Shown here one piece after another: positions 8,812 to 16,356 of a DNA stretch of 64,000 nt. Under the pieces are notes generated by a model. That model had not been told where the DNA came from. It was given only the letters and a program-made list of their open reading frames with translations, and ran no database searches. The DNA is taken from positions 1,325,501 to 1,389,500 of the forward strand of contig NZ_LZEU01000001.1 of assembly GCF_014490745.1 (NCBI RefSeq). The letters run 5' to 3'. Position 1 is the first letter of the stretch. Each line of letters opens with the position of its first letter. This stretch comes from Pseudomonas alcaligenes (GTDB taxonomy: Bacteria; Pseudomonadota; Gammaproteobacteria; Pseudomonadales; Pseudomonadaceae). Position numbers and translations under genes: made by a program.

Positions 8812-10026
8812 ATGAATCAAGCAGTACGCTCCGAAGTACCGACCACCGGGCTGATTCTTTCCGGTGGCGGGGCCAGGGCGGCCTACCAGGTGGGGGTGCT
8901 CAGCGCCATCGCCGATCTGCTGCCGGATGCAGCGCACAATCCCTTCCCGGTCATAGTCGGCACCTCGGCCGGCGCCATCAATGCCGTCGGCCTGGCCTGC
9001 GGTGCGCTGCACTTCAGCGAGGCGGCGCGGCGCCTGACCACGGTCTGGCAGAACTTCCATTCGCACCAGGTGTACCGCACCGACTGGCCCGGCGTGCTGC
9101 GCCAGGCCGGGCGCTTCATCGGCCACAGCCTGCTGGGCATGGGCGCCGATCTGCCGGTGGCGCTGCTCGACAGCTCGCCGCTGCGCAGCATGCTGGAACG
9201 CGAGCTGGATTTCTCCGGGATCGCCGCGGCGGTGCGCCTGCGCCGCCTGCGTGCAGTGGCGGTGACCGCCTTCGGCTACGAGAGCGGCCAGGCGGTGACC
9301 TTCTACCAGGGCCGCGCGGCCATCGATCCCTGGTTTCGTCATCGCCGTGTCGGCGTGCCGACCCGCCTGAGCCTGGACCACCTGCTGGCCAGCGCGGCGA
9401 TCCCGCTGATCTTCCCGCCGGTCAAGGTCAACCGCGAGTACTTCGGCGACGGTGCGGTGCGCCAGTCGGCACCGATCAGCCCGGCCCTGCACCTGGGCGC
9501 CAGTCGCGTGCTGGTGGTCGGGGTCAGCGGCAATCCGCTGGGCAAGGGCGCCAACCAGCAGGTGGTGCGCCCGCGCAGCGGCAAGCCGCCAACCCTGGCG
9601 CAGATCAGCGGGCACATGCTCAACAGCACCTTCATCGACAGTCTGGAAGGTGACATCGAACTGCTCGAGCGGCTCAACCACATGAGCAGCCTGGTGCCGT
9701 CCGGCCTGCATCCGCGCGGCCTGGGATTGAAACCGGTGGAGGTGCTGGTGATCTCGCCGAGCCAGCCGCTGGATCAGATCGCCGCCCGCCACCGCCACGA
9801 GCTGGCCAAGTCCATGCGTCTGTTCCTGCGCGGCTCCGGGGCGACCAGGGCCAGTGGTGCCGGGGTGCTCAGCTACCTGCTGTTCGAACCGGGTTACTGC
9901 AACGAGCTGATCGAGCTGGGCTACCAGGACGCCATGGCACAGAAGGAGGCGCTGAGCCGCTTCCTCGGCCTGGCAACGCCGGTGGCTGCCGCCGACGAGA
10001 TGCTGCTGCCACCTTCCAGTCGCTGA
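8812..10026 (+). CDS. Patatin-like phospholipase / acyl hydrolase
   Basis: A 404-residue patatin-fold serine hydrolase. The oxyanion-hole motif is SGGGARAAYQVG at residues ~18-29, the nucleophile elbow is GTSAG (~51-55), and the catalytic Asp lies in the FGDGAVRQSAP segment, giving a complete Ser-Asp dyad. There is no signal peptide, so it is probably an intracellular phospholipase. The ATG follows a GGGGA ribosome binding site. It is convergent with the pirin gene, with only 6 bases between stops. Confidence 0.85.
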   Translation: MNQAVRSEVPTTGLILSGGGARAAYQVGVLSAIADLLPDAAHNPFPVIVGTSAGAINAVGLACGALHFSEAARRLTTVWQNFHSHQVYRTDWPGVLRQAGRFIGHSLLGMGADLPVALLDSSPLRSMLERELDFSGIAAAVRLRRLRAVAVTAFGYESGQAVTFYQGRAAIDPWFRHRRVGVPTRLSLDHLLASAAIPLIFPPVKVNREYFGDGAVRQSAPISPALHLGASRVLVVGVSGNPLGKGANQQVVRPRSGKPPTLAQISGHMLNSTFIDSLEGDIELLERLNHMSSLVPSGLHPRGLGLKPVEVLVISPSQPLDQIAARHRHELAKSMRLFLRGSGATRASGAGVLSYLLFEPGYCNELIELGYQDAMAQKEALSRFLGLATPVAAADEMLLPPSSR

Positions 10027-10032
10027 GGTTGT

Positions 10033-10884
10033 TCAGGCCTCGGTCAGCACGCCGTCGCGAAAATCGCGCAGGGCCTGCTCGATTTCCTCGCGGCTGTTCA
10101 TCACGAAAGGCCCGTACTGCACGATCGGCTCGTGCAGCGGGGTGCCGGCGATCAGCAGTACCCGCGCGCCGCTGACGCTACCCATCTCGATGGCGCCTTT
10201 ATCACTCAGACGCGCCAGGCGACTGCTGGCCACGCTGTGGCCGTTGACCGCCAGCTCGCCCTCGTAGACATACAGCATGACCCGCTGGCCATCGGCCAGG
10301 CGCGGGGCCAGGCGGCTGCCGGCCGGCAGCTGCAGGTCGAACAGCTGCGGCTGGGTGTGCGGACGCTGCACGGCACCGGCCTGCTGCACCTGGCCATCGT
10401 CGAAGTGGCCGGCGATCACCGTCACCGCCACGCCGTCTGCCGTGGTCAGCCGTGGAATTTCCGTGGGCGCGTAGTCGCGGTAGCCGGGTGTGCCCAGCTT
10501 GTCCTGCGCCGGCAGGTTGAGCCACAACTGGAAGCCACGCATCACGCCTTCCTGCTGCTCGGGCATCTCGCTGTGGATGATGCCGCGGGCGGCGGTCATC
10601 CACTGCACGCCGCCGCTTTCCAGCAGGCCGACATTGCCCAGGTGATCCTCGTGGCGCATGCGCCCTTCGAGCATGTAGGTGATGGTCTCGAAGCCGCGAT
10701 GCGGGTGCGGCGGGAAGCCGGCGATGTAGTCGTCGGGGTTGTCCGAGCCGAACTCGTCGAGCATCAGGAAGGGATCGAAGCGTTCCAGGCCGGCGCCGCC
10801 GATCACCCGGGTCAGGCGCACGCCGGCGCCGTCGGAAGCGGCCTGGCCGATATGCTGGGAAACGACTTGGCGGAACTGGGTCAT
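10033..10884 (-). CDS. Pirin family bicupin protein
   Basis: A 283-residue pirin. The N-terminal cupin carries the metal-binding FPPHPHRGFET motif, and GNVGLLESGGVQWMTAARGI is the characteristic pirin signature with a conserved Glu and the HSEMP block. Bacterial pirins have been described as quercetinases or redox-linked regulators; the activity here is unknown. The start at 10884 is set by a strong GGAGG site. A longer frame upstream has no support. Confidence 0.87.
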   Translation of the reverse strand: MTQFRQVVSQHIGQAASDGAGVRLTRVIGGAGLERFDPFLMLDEFGSDNPDDYIAGFPPHPHRGFETITYMLEGRMRHEDHLGNVGLLESGGVQWMTAARGIIHSEMPEQQEGVMRGFQLWLNLPAQDKLGTPGYRDYAPTEIPRLTTADGVAVTVIAGHFDDGQVQQAGAVQRPHTQPQLFDLQLPAGSRLAPRLADGQRVMLYVYEGELAVNGHSVASSRLARLSDKGAIEMGSVSGARVLLIAGTPLHEPIVQYGPFVMNSREEIEQALRDFRDGVLTEA

Positions 10885-10993
10885 GGGGTACCTCCGGGGC
10901 GAGCGGCACCTGCTGGCCTGCTCGCGGTTAGGGAATGGTGCCCATGCTAGCGGGGTTGTTTGGATGGATGGTTGCTGTTTGTGCGCCATTCAT

Positions 10994-11008
10994 ATCGATT
11001 TAATCGAT
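10994..11008. repeat. Small perfect hairpin downstream of mlaA
   Basis: ATCGAT-TTA-ATCGAT followed on the plus strand by GTTTTTG, between the end of the mlaA-like gene and the start of the pirin gene. It may be a weak terminator or an operator. The thymine run is on the strand opposite to both genes, so a terminator role for mlaA is doubtful. Confidence 0.35.
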
Positions 11009-11019
11009 GTTTTTGTCCT

Positions 11020-11787
11020 TCACTCGGCAATCTGCAGCTTGCGTGCCTCGCGGTAGACGTAGCGCACCTTCTCGTACTCGAACGGGGTGTTGAGCTGGCC
11101 ATAACGGAAACTGGTGCTGTAGCGCAGGTCGACCACCTTGAGGGCGGTGATCTCCGGATGGTCGTTGCTGACTTCGGCGACGTTCAGGTAATTGATCTGG
11201 TTTTCGGCGACGAAGTCGAACAGCTTGCCGCCGGTGTCGCGCAGGTTGGCCGGGCCGAGCAGTGGCAGCATGACGTAGGGGCCGTCCGGCACGCCGTAGA
11301 AGCCCAGGGTCTGGCCGAAATCCTCGTTCTGCTTGGGCAGGCCCATGCGCGTGGCCGGATCCCACAGCCCGGCCACGCCCAGGGTGGTGTTGAGCAGCAG
11401 GCGCCCGGTGGTGTTCAGCGAGCGTTTGCCCTTGAGCTGCAGCAGGCTGTTGAGCAGGTTGGGCACATCGCCCAGGTTGCTGAAGAAGTTGCTCACCCCA
11501 GTGCGCACGAAGCCCGGGGTGACGTAGCGGTAGCCATCGACCACCGGCAGGAACACCCACTCGTCGAAGCGATAGTTGAAGTGATAGACCCGCCGGTTCC
11601 AGGACTCCCAGGGGTCGTAGACCTGCAGGGCGTCGAGGCTGGCGCGCTCGAACTCGCGCTGGTCGAGATCGGGGTTGAAGTTGAGCTGGTCGAGCGGGTT
11701 GGTGAAGCCGTCCGCGTCGGCGGTCGGTTCGGCCTGGGCGACGCTGCAGCCCAGCAGCAAGGCGAGCAGGAGGAATTTCTTAGCCAC
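11020..11787 (-). CDS. mlaA: MlaA (VacJ)-family outer-membrane lipid asymmetry protein
   Basis: A 255-residue VacJ/MlaA protein of the phospholipid retrograde transport system. Signature segments are DPWESWNRRVYHFN, NFFSNLGDVPNLLNSLLQ and WDPATRMGL...EDFGQTLG. The N-terminus has a signal with LLGC, a possible lipobox at Cys14, and also a possible type I cleavage site at AQA. I chose the GTG at 11787, supported by GGAG just upstream; it overlaps the preceding hydrolase gene by 8 bases, so coupling is likely. No mlaBCDEF genes are nearby. Confidence 0.85.
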   Translation of the reverse strand: MAKKFLLLALLLGCSVAQAEPTADADGFTNPLDQLNFNPDLDQREFERASLDALQVYDPWESWNRRVYHFNYRFDEWVFLPVVDGYRYVTPGFVRTGVSNFFSNLGDVPNLLNSLLQLKGKRSLNTTGRLLLNTTLGVAGLWDPATRMGLPKQNEDFGQTLGFYGVPDGPYVMLPLLGPANLRDTGGKLFDFVAENQINYLNVAEVSNDHPEITALKVVDLRYSTSFRYGQLNTPFEYEKVRYVYREARKLQIAE

Positions 11788-13078
11788 GGAAGAACTCCAG
11801 CATGGCGTCGCTGTTGACGCGGTAGTTGAGGTTGCCGCAGTGCCCGCCATGCGGGTAGAGGATCAGACGCGGGCCGAAGGTGCGCCGCAGGAAGCCGAGG
11901 TCGCCGGGGCCGAGGATCAGGTCGTCGGCATTGTGCATCACGGCAATCTTGTCGCTGTCCCTGAGGTAGTCCTCGAGGGCGTACAGGCTGACTTGCTGCA
12001 CCAGCTGCTCGAAGCTGCCGCCGTCGAACTTGCGCTGCCAGTGCGGGATCAGCTGCTGGTTCATGTAGCACTCGAAGTTGCAGCGCAGGGCACGTTTGAA
12101 GAACTGCGTGAGGCTGGTGCCCTCGCTGATCGGGTACTGGGTCGGGGTGATCAGGCCGCGGCGGTTGATCAGGTCGGAGGTGAAGGCGATGTCCGCCGAG
12201 GAGAAGCGGAACGAGCTGCCCACCAGCATGGCCATCTGCTCGTTGGACAGGCGCTGCTTGGACTGCTGGAAGTCGAACAGCAGGGCGTCGTCCATCTGCA
12301 CATGGCCCTTCTGCTGGAAGTAGCGGGTCAGCTTGCCCAGCAGCAGCTCGAAATAGGTGGTCTTGTCGGTCACGCCCTTGGCCTGGGCCTGCACCAGGCG
12401 GTCGAGGTTGCTCACCGAGGTGTACAGGTTGACCGGCGGGTTGAGCAGCAGCACATGCTTGAAGTTGAAGCTGCGCAGGCTCTCGTCGAGCTTGCTGACG
12501 AAGGCCGCGTGCAGGCCGCCGAGGCTGTAGCCGGTGAGGTTGTAGTCAGTCACCTCGAGCTCGGGATGCTGGGCGCGCACGGCCATCATCACCCGGTACA
12601 GGTCTTCTGCGTCCTCGCTGGAGATGCCCGGGGTGGCGGTGCGCGAAGCGGCGCTCATGAAGTCGTAGCTGGTCGGCGAGGACAGTTGCACCACGTGGTA
12701 GCCGGCGCCGTAGAACAGGCGCTTGAGGTCTTCGGTCTTGCCGCTGGCGTAGTTGGCGCCGGTGCCGGAGATGATGAAGATCAGCGGCGCGGCGCCATCC
12801 TGGCGGGCCAGGCGGTAGCGCAGCTTGGTCACCGGCCAGAAGTTGTCCGGCAGCTCGAATTCGCGCTCGGGGCGCAGCTTGAGGTCGTAGTCGGCCTGGT
12901 CGATGGCGTCGTCGTTAGGCAGCACCGGGCGCAGCTCGGGCGGGGTGCCGGCGATGGTGGCTTCGAACGGGTTGCTGATCGGGTAGCTGTAGTGGCTGCC
13001 ATTCGCGGCGGCGGCTGGCGCCTGCGTAGCGAACAGCAGGCCGCCCAGCAGGGCGAGGAGGGCGGTCAGGCGGGGCAT
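11780..13078 (-). CDS. Exported alpha/beta-hydrolase-like serine esterase
   Basis: About 432 residues with a Sec signal peptide (MPRLTALLALLGGLLFATQAPA). The mature part has an alpha/beta-hydrolase core: SGTGANYASG, a nucleophile elbow GYSLGG at about residue 190, DDLILG as probable acid, and HGGHCG with the catalytic His near the C-terminus. Start choice lies between the ATGs at 13084 and 13078; AAGGGA is better spaced for 13078. The gene overlaps the mlaA-like gene, suggesting a shared role at the outer membrane, perhaps in lipid handling. The substrate is unknown. Confidence 0.72.
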   Translation of the reverse strand: MPRLTALLALLGGLLFATQAPAAAANGSHYSYPISNPFEATIAGTPPELRPVLPNDDAIDQADYDLKLRPEREFELPDNFWPVTKLRYRLARQDGAAPLIFIISGTGANYASGKTEDLKRLFYGAGYHVVQLSSPTSYDFMSAASRTATPGISSEDAEDLYRVMMAVRAQHPELEVTDYNLTGYSLGGLHAAFVSKLDESLRSFNFKHVLLLNPPVNLYTSVSNLDRLVQAQAKGVTDKTTYFELLLGKLTRYFQQKGHVQMDDALLFDFQQSKQRLSNEQMAMLVGSSFRFSSADIAFTSDLINRRGLITPTQYPISEGTSLTQFFKRALRCNFECYMNQQLIPHWQRKFDGGSFEQLVQQVSLYALEDYLRDSDKIAVMHNADDLILGPGDLGFLRRTFGPRLILYPHGGHCGNLNYRVNSDAMLEFFRG

Positions 13079-13153
13079 GGCCATATCCCTTGGTCAGGAG
13101 GTTGCTGGGAGTGAATATCGCCGATGGGACAAGTGCAAGTGGCAAGAGTGCAA

Positions 13154-13717
13154 TCAGCGCACGATCTGCAGGCTTTCCACCCAGATCAGCTCGCAGGCGC
13201 CGTCGCCGACGTCCTCGCGGCTCAGCGAGCTGAGCCAGTGGAAGCCGTCGTCGCCGTCCACGCGCACCAGTTGGCCGCGCAGGGCAATCTGCTGGCCGGC
13301 TTCGACCGTGGCCAGGGCCGTGGCCACTTCGGCAGTGGCCGGAATCATGTGCATGTTGGCGCTGTGGGTCTCGATGGCGCGGCGCTCGATGGGGAACTCG
13401 TCGACATGCCAGCGGTACCAGCGGTTGCCCTGGCTGATGTCGATGCGCGCCAGCACCTGTGGATCGGCCATCGGCCCCCAGCCGAGGGCCAGGTCGGTGG
13501 GTGAAACCGCCGCACCGCGGTCGTGGCGGTAGTCCTCGCGGCCCAGCACGAGCGCCTCGAGGGCGAAGGGTTGCAGTGGCGTGATGGTGTTGCGACCCAG
13601 GCGGTAGCTGCCATTGCTCAGCGGCTGGGCTGGCTCGGGCGGCGGGCGCAGCTGATCCCAGCCGAACCACAGGGCGGCGAGCAGGGCACAGGCGAGCAGC
13701 AGTCGGGAGCGGCGCAT
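13154..13717 (-). CDS. Conserved hypothetical membrane-anchored protein
   Basis: A 187-residue protein with one N-terminal hydrophobic segment (LLLACALLAALWFGW) followed by a hydrophilic, probably periplasmic domain. I do not recognise a catalytic motif. The start MRRSRLLLACALL at 13717 places the hydrophobic segment at the N-terminus; there is no good ribosome binding site, and a MITE-like element begins only 11 bases upstream. It lies upstream of and in the same direction as the hydrolase-mlaA pair, with a gap of about 75 bases. Confidence 0.6.
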   Translation of the reverse strand: MRRSRLLLACALLAALWFGWDQLRPPPEPAQPLSNGSYRLGRNTITPLQPFALEALVLGREDYRHDRGAAVSPTDLALGWGPMADPQVLARIDISQGNRWYRWHVDEFPIERRAIETHSANMHMIPATAEVATALATVEAGQQIALRGQLVRVDGDDGFHWLSSLSREDVGDGACELIWVESLQIVR

Positions 13718-13727
13718 GCACAGGATT

Positions 13728-13874
13728 CTAGGTTCTGTACGAAAAGTCGTTGAGCGAAGGTCAGGCAAGGCAAAAGCCGGTGAGGAAGCGCAGTTTACGA
13801 GCGGTAAATGAGCATTCCGAACCGGTTTTTAACGCAGCATGGCCGAGCGCAGACACTTTTCGTATAGAACCTAG
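13728..13874. mobile_element. MITE-like intergenic element, copy B
   Basis: A 147-base element with long terminal inverted repeats: CTAGGTTCTGTACGAAAAGT (13728-13747) and ACTTTTCGTATAGAACCTAG (13855-13874), with one mismatch in 20. The interior shares AGCGAAGGTCAGGCAAGGC and GCAGTTTACGAGC with copies A and C. It encodes no protein and lies between two divergent small genes. Confidence 0.8.
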
Positions 13875-13944
13875 CGGGCCCGGCTTGCATTCATGTACCG
13901 GCGGATTAAGCTGGGCGCCGCTTTTTGCCCTCTGGAGTTGGCCC

Positions 13945-14307
13945 ATGTCCCGTCCCGTATCGCTTTTCCTGCTGTTGCTGGCCCTGTCGCTGTGGCTGGC
14001 GGCCTGCTATGGCGTGCGTTTCGCCCTGATGGAGGATGGCCAGTGGGTTGGTCTGTGCGTGGAGCAGGCGCAGCGCTGGGAATGCCAGGCGCGGGCCGGC
14101 CTCGGCTGGCTGGTGCACTTCCGGGTGATCGCCTGGTCGGCGCTGCTGCTGGCCGTCCTGGGCTTCCTGCTGCCTGCCCGTGGTGGCCGCCTGCTGGCGC
14201 TGCTCGGGCTGTTCCTCGCCTTGCCGGCGCTGGTGCTGTACAGCGCCAGCCTGGCGGTGTTCGCTGCGGTACTGGCCGGCCTGCGCCTGGTGCGGGCCCC
14301 GGCCTGA
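13945..14307 (+). CDS. Small integral membrane protein, unknown function
   Basis: A 120-residue protein with three to four predicted hydrophobic segments (SLFLLLLALSLWLAACYG, VIAWSALLLAVLGFLLPA, LLALLGLFLALPALVLYS, and a C-terminal one). The ATG at 13945 follows CTGGAG with a 7-base spacer. I do not recognise the family. It is followed by a strong bidirectional terminator shared with the convergent GH17 gene. Confidence 0.7.
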   Translation: MSRPVSLFLLLLALSLWLAACYGVRFALMEDGQWVGLCVEQAQRWECQARAGLGWLVHFRVIAWSALLLAVLGFLLPARGGRLLALLGLFLALPALVLYSASLAVFAAVLAGLRLVRAPA

Positions 14308-14321
14308 ACCACCCGGCAATA

Positions 14322-14349
14322 AAAAAGGGACGCCGCGGCGTCCCTTTTT
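14322..14349. terminator. Bidirectional rho-independent terminator
   Basis: A perfect palindrome of 28 bases: A-run, GGGACGCCG / CGGCGTCCC, T-run. It lies 14 bases after the membrane protein gene and 12 bases before the stop of the convergent GH17 gene, so it can serve both. Confidence 0.93.
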
Positions 14350-14361
14350 CATGCCCGGCGT

Positions 14362-15915
14362 TTAGCCGCGTCTGACCCGCAGGCTGCGCCACAGGGCGGC
14401 CAGCAGCAGGCTGCTGGTCAGCGCCCAGCCGATGGCCTGCTGGTTGCTCAGGGTTTCCTGATACAGCTGGGGCACGATGCCGGCGCCGACCAGCACGGCC
14501 AGCAAGGCGATCTCGCGGCGCGGCCCGGCGACCGGGCGGCACAGGTAGACCAGTGCCGGCAGCAGGAGGGCGACGCTGGGGAAGCTGCGGTAGCGCGAGT
14601 CGAACACCAGCGCCAGCATCAGCACCGCACCGGCGAAGCCGGCAGCGGCCAGCCACCAGCCGGCGCGGGCCTGCAGCCAGGTGTACAGGCGCTCGCGCAC
14701 GCCGCCACGGGCGGACAGGGCCAGTACCGCGTGGGCCAGTACCACCAGGTTCAGCCCCAGCAGGGCGGCGGCCCACAGCCATTCGCCGACGAAACGGCTG
14801 GTAACCCCGGCCAGTTCGGCCCAGCCCAGGGTGCAGGCGGCGCCCAGGGCGGCGGTCAGCGGCAGCAGCAGGGCGGCGCGGGGCGAGGCCGGGCGGCCAC
14901 CAAGGAGCAGGGCGCCGGCGCCGAGCAGCAGGCTGGCGGCCAGCCACCAGGGCCAGTGCGGCAGGTTGGACACCGGCCCGGCGAGGATGCCTTTCTCCTG
15001 GCGGTCGGCGTCGAACAGGCCCCAGTAGCCGCCGACCGCGCCTTCGCTGTCGCGCTTCCACGGCTGGTCGAAGGCTTCGATCAGGTTGTAGTGCCAGCCG
15101 TTTTCCTCGGCCATCTTGACGAAGCCACGGATGAACAGCGCTTCGTTGACCCGGCTCGGCACGGCGGTTTCACGCTGGCGGCCCTCGCTCGGCCAGCCGG
15201 TTTCGCCGATCAGGATGTCCTTCGGCGCATAGGCCATGCCGAAGCTGCGGCGCACCTTGGCGACCTGCTCCAGGGCCTGCTCGATACCGCTCGGATCATC
15301 TTCCCAGTAGGGCAGCAGGTGGATGGTGATGAAGTCCACCGCCGGCGCGACTTCCTTGTGCTTGAGCCAGAACTCCCAGACGTCGGCATAGGTGACCGGC
15401 TGTTTGACCTGGGCCTTGACCTGGCCGATCAGCTTGGCCAGCTGAGCGCCGGTGACTTCCTTGCGCAGCAGGGTCTCGTTGCCGACGATCACCGCCTGCA
15501 CCACGTCCGGGTTGGCGTTGGCGGCCTTGATCAGGGCGCTGATTTCCTTCTCGGTATCCACCGGGTTGGCGTTGACCCAGGCGCCCAGCAGCAGCTTGAG
15601 GCCGTGCTTGCGGGCCATCTCCGGGAGCATTTCCAGGCCGGTCATGGAGTAGGTGCGCACGCACTCGAAGCGCTTGGCCAGCTGGGTGAAATCGGTTTCC
15701 ACCTGCTCCGGGTGGATGCTGAAGGGCTGGTCGAAGGGCGACTGATCCTTGCCGAACGGCGTGTAGGAGGCGCATTGCAGCTTGTGTTCGGCAGTGGCGG
15801 CATCGGCCAGTTGCACCGGGCGGCCGATGGCGTACCAGGTGGCGGCGAGTGCCGCGATGGCGAGCAGGCTGGCAAACAGGTAGGGAACGAGAGGAAAACG
15901 CGGGTTGTGGCTCAT
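14362..15915 (-). CDS. Membrane glycoside hydrolase family 17 protein (beta-glucan transglycosylase-like)
   Basis: A 517-residue two-part protein. After an N-terminal membrane segment, residues ~45-310 form a GH17 domain with the acid/base Glu in VIVGNETLL and the nucleophile Glu in LIGETGWPS. The C-terminal ~190 residues contain about six hydrophobic segments. Proteobacterial GH17 enzymes with this architecture act as beta-1,3-glucanosyl transferases, linked to periplasmic or cyclic glucans. The start at 15915 (MSHNPRFPLVPYL) is best by family, although no ribosome binding site is clear; an ATG at 15927 is also possible. Confidence 0.82.
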   Translation of the reverse strand: MSHNPRFPLVPYLFASLLAIAALAATWYAIGRPVQLADAATAEHKLQCASYTPFGKDQSPFDQPFSIHPEQVETDFTQLAKRFECVRTYSMTGLEMLPEMARKHGLKLLLGAWVNANPVDTEKEISALIKAANANPDVVQAVIVGNETLLRKEVTGAQLAKLIGQVKAQVKQPVTYADVWEFWLKHKEVAPAVDFITIHLLPYWEDDPSGIEQALEQVAKVRRSFGMAYAPKDILIGETGWPSEGRQRETAVPSRVNEALFIRGFVKMAEENGWHYNLIEAFDQPWKRDSEGAVGGYWGLFDADRQEKGILAGPVSNLPHWPWWLAASLLLGAGALLLGGRPASPRAALLLPLTAALGAACTLGWAELAGVTSRFVGEWLWAAALLGLNLVVLAHAVLALSARGGVRERLYTWLQARAGWWLAAAGFAGAVLMLALVFDSRYRSFPSVALLLPALVYLCRPVAGPRREIALLAVLVGAGIVPQLYQETLSNQQAIGWALTSSLLLAALWRSLRVRRG

Positions 15916-15989
15916 GGCGTGGCGCATCGTGGCGGCAAAGCCGCGCATCTTAGCGGATCGCGGCCCGCCACGGACAGTTCAGCGCAGTT

Positions 15990-16217
15990 TCACGCGTGAT
16001 GGTGCAACCAGGCATGCCGGGGAATCGCCTCGGCAGCCCCGACCTGGCGGTTCTGCACCCTGGCCCAGGCCTTCTCGTGCAGGTAGAAGCCCACCGAGTT
16101 GCACAGCGGCTCGACCACGGCCACCAGGCCGCCCACGGTCAGGCTGCCGGTCAGGGCGTAGGCCACGCTGAAGGCGATGCAGAAGTGCATGAGGGTGAAG
16201 GTGATGGTCTTGAGCAT
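15990..16217 (-). CDS. DUF2061 small membrane protein
   Basis: A 75-residue protein with two membrane segments: MLKTITFTLMHFCIAFSVAY and the VGGLVAVVEPLCNSVGFYLHEKAW block, which is the DUF2061 signature. The ATG at 16217 is preceded by GGAG. Function is unknown for the family. It is separated from the GH17 gene by ~75 bases and may be transcribed with it. Confidence 0.8.
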   Translation of the reverse strand: MLKTITFTLMHFCIAFSVAYALTGSLTVGGLVAVVEPLCNSVGFYLHEKAWARVQNRQVGAAEAIPRHAWLHHHA

Positions 16218-16356
16218 GCTGGCGGTCTCCAACGAGAATCGTTCTTCGTTGGATGCAGGCTAGCCAGGCCGGTTGGCGCCGGGAAATGGCGGCTGTGCAT
16301 GGCTCTCATAGCTTCAGACAATCGTAATTGGTCGGCTGATTGAGAGTGTGCGGTTA

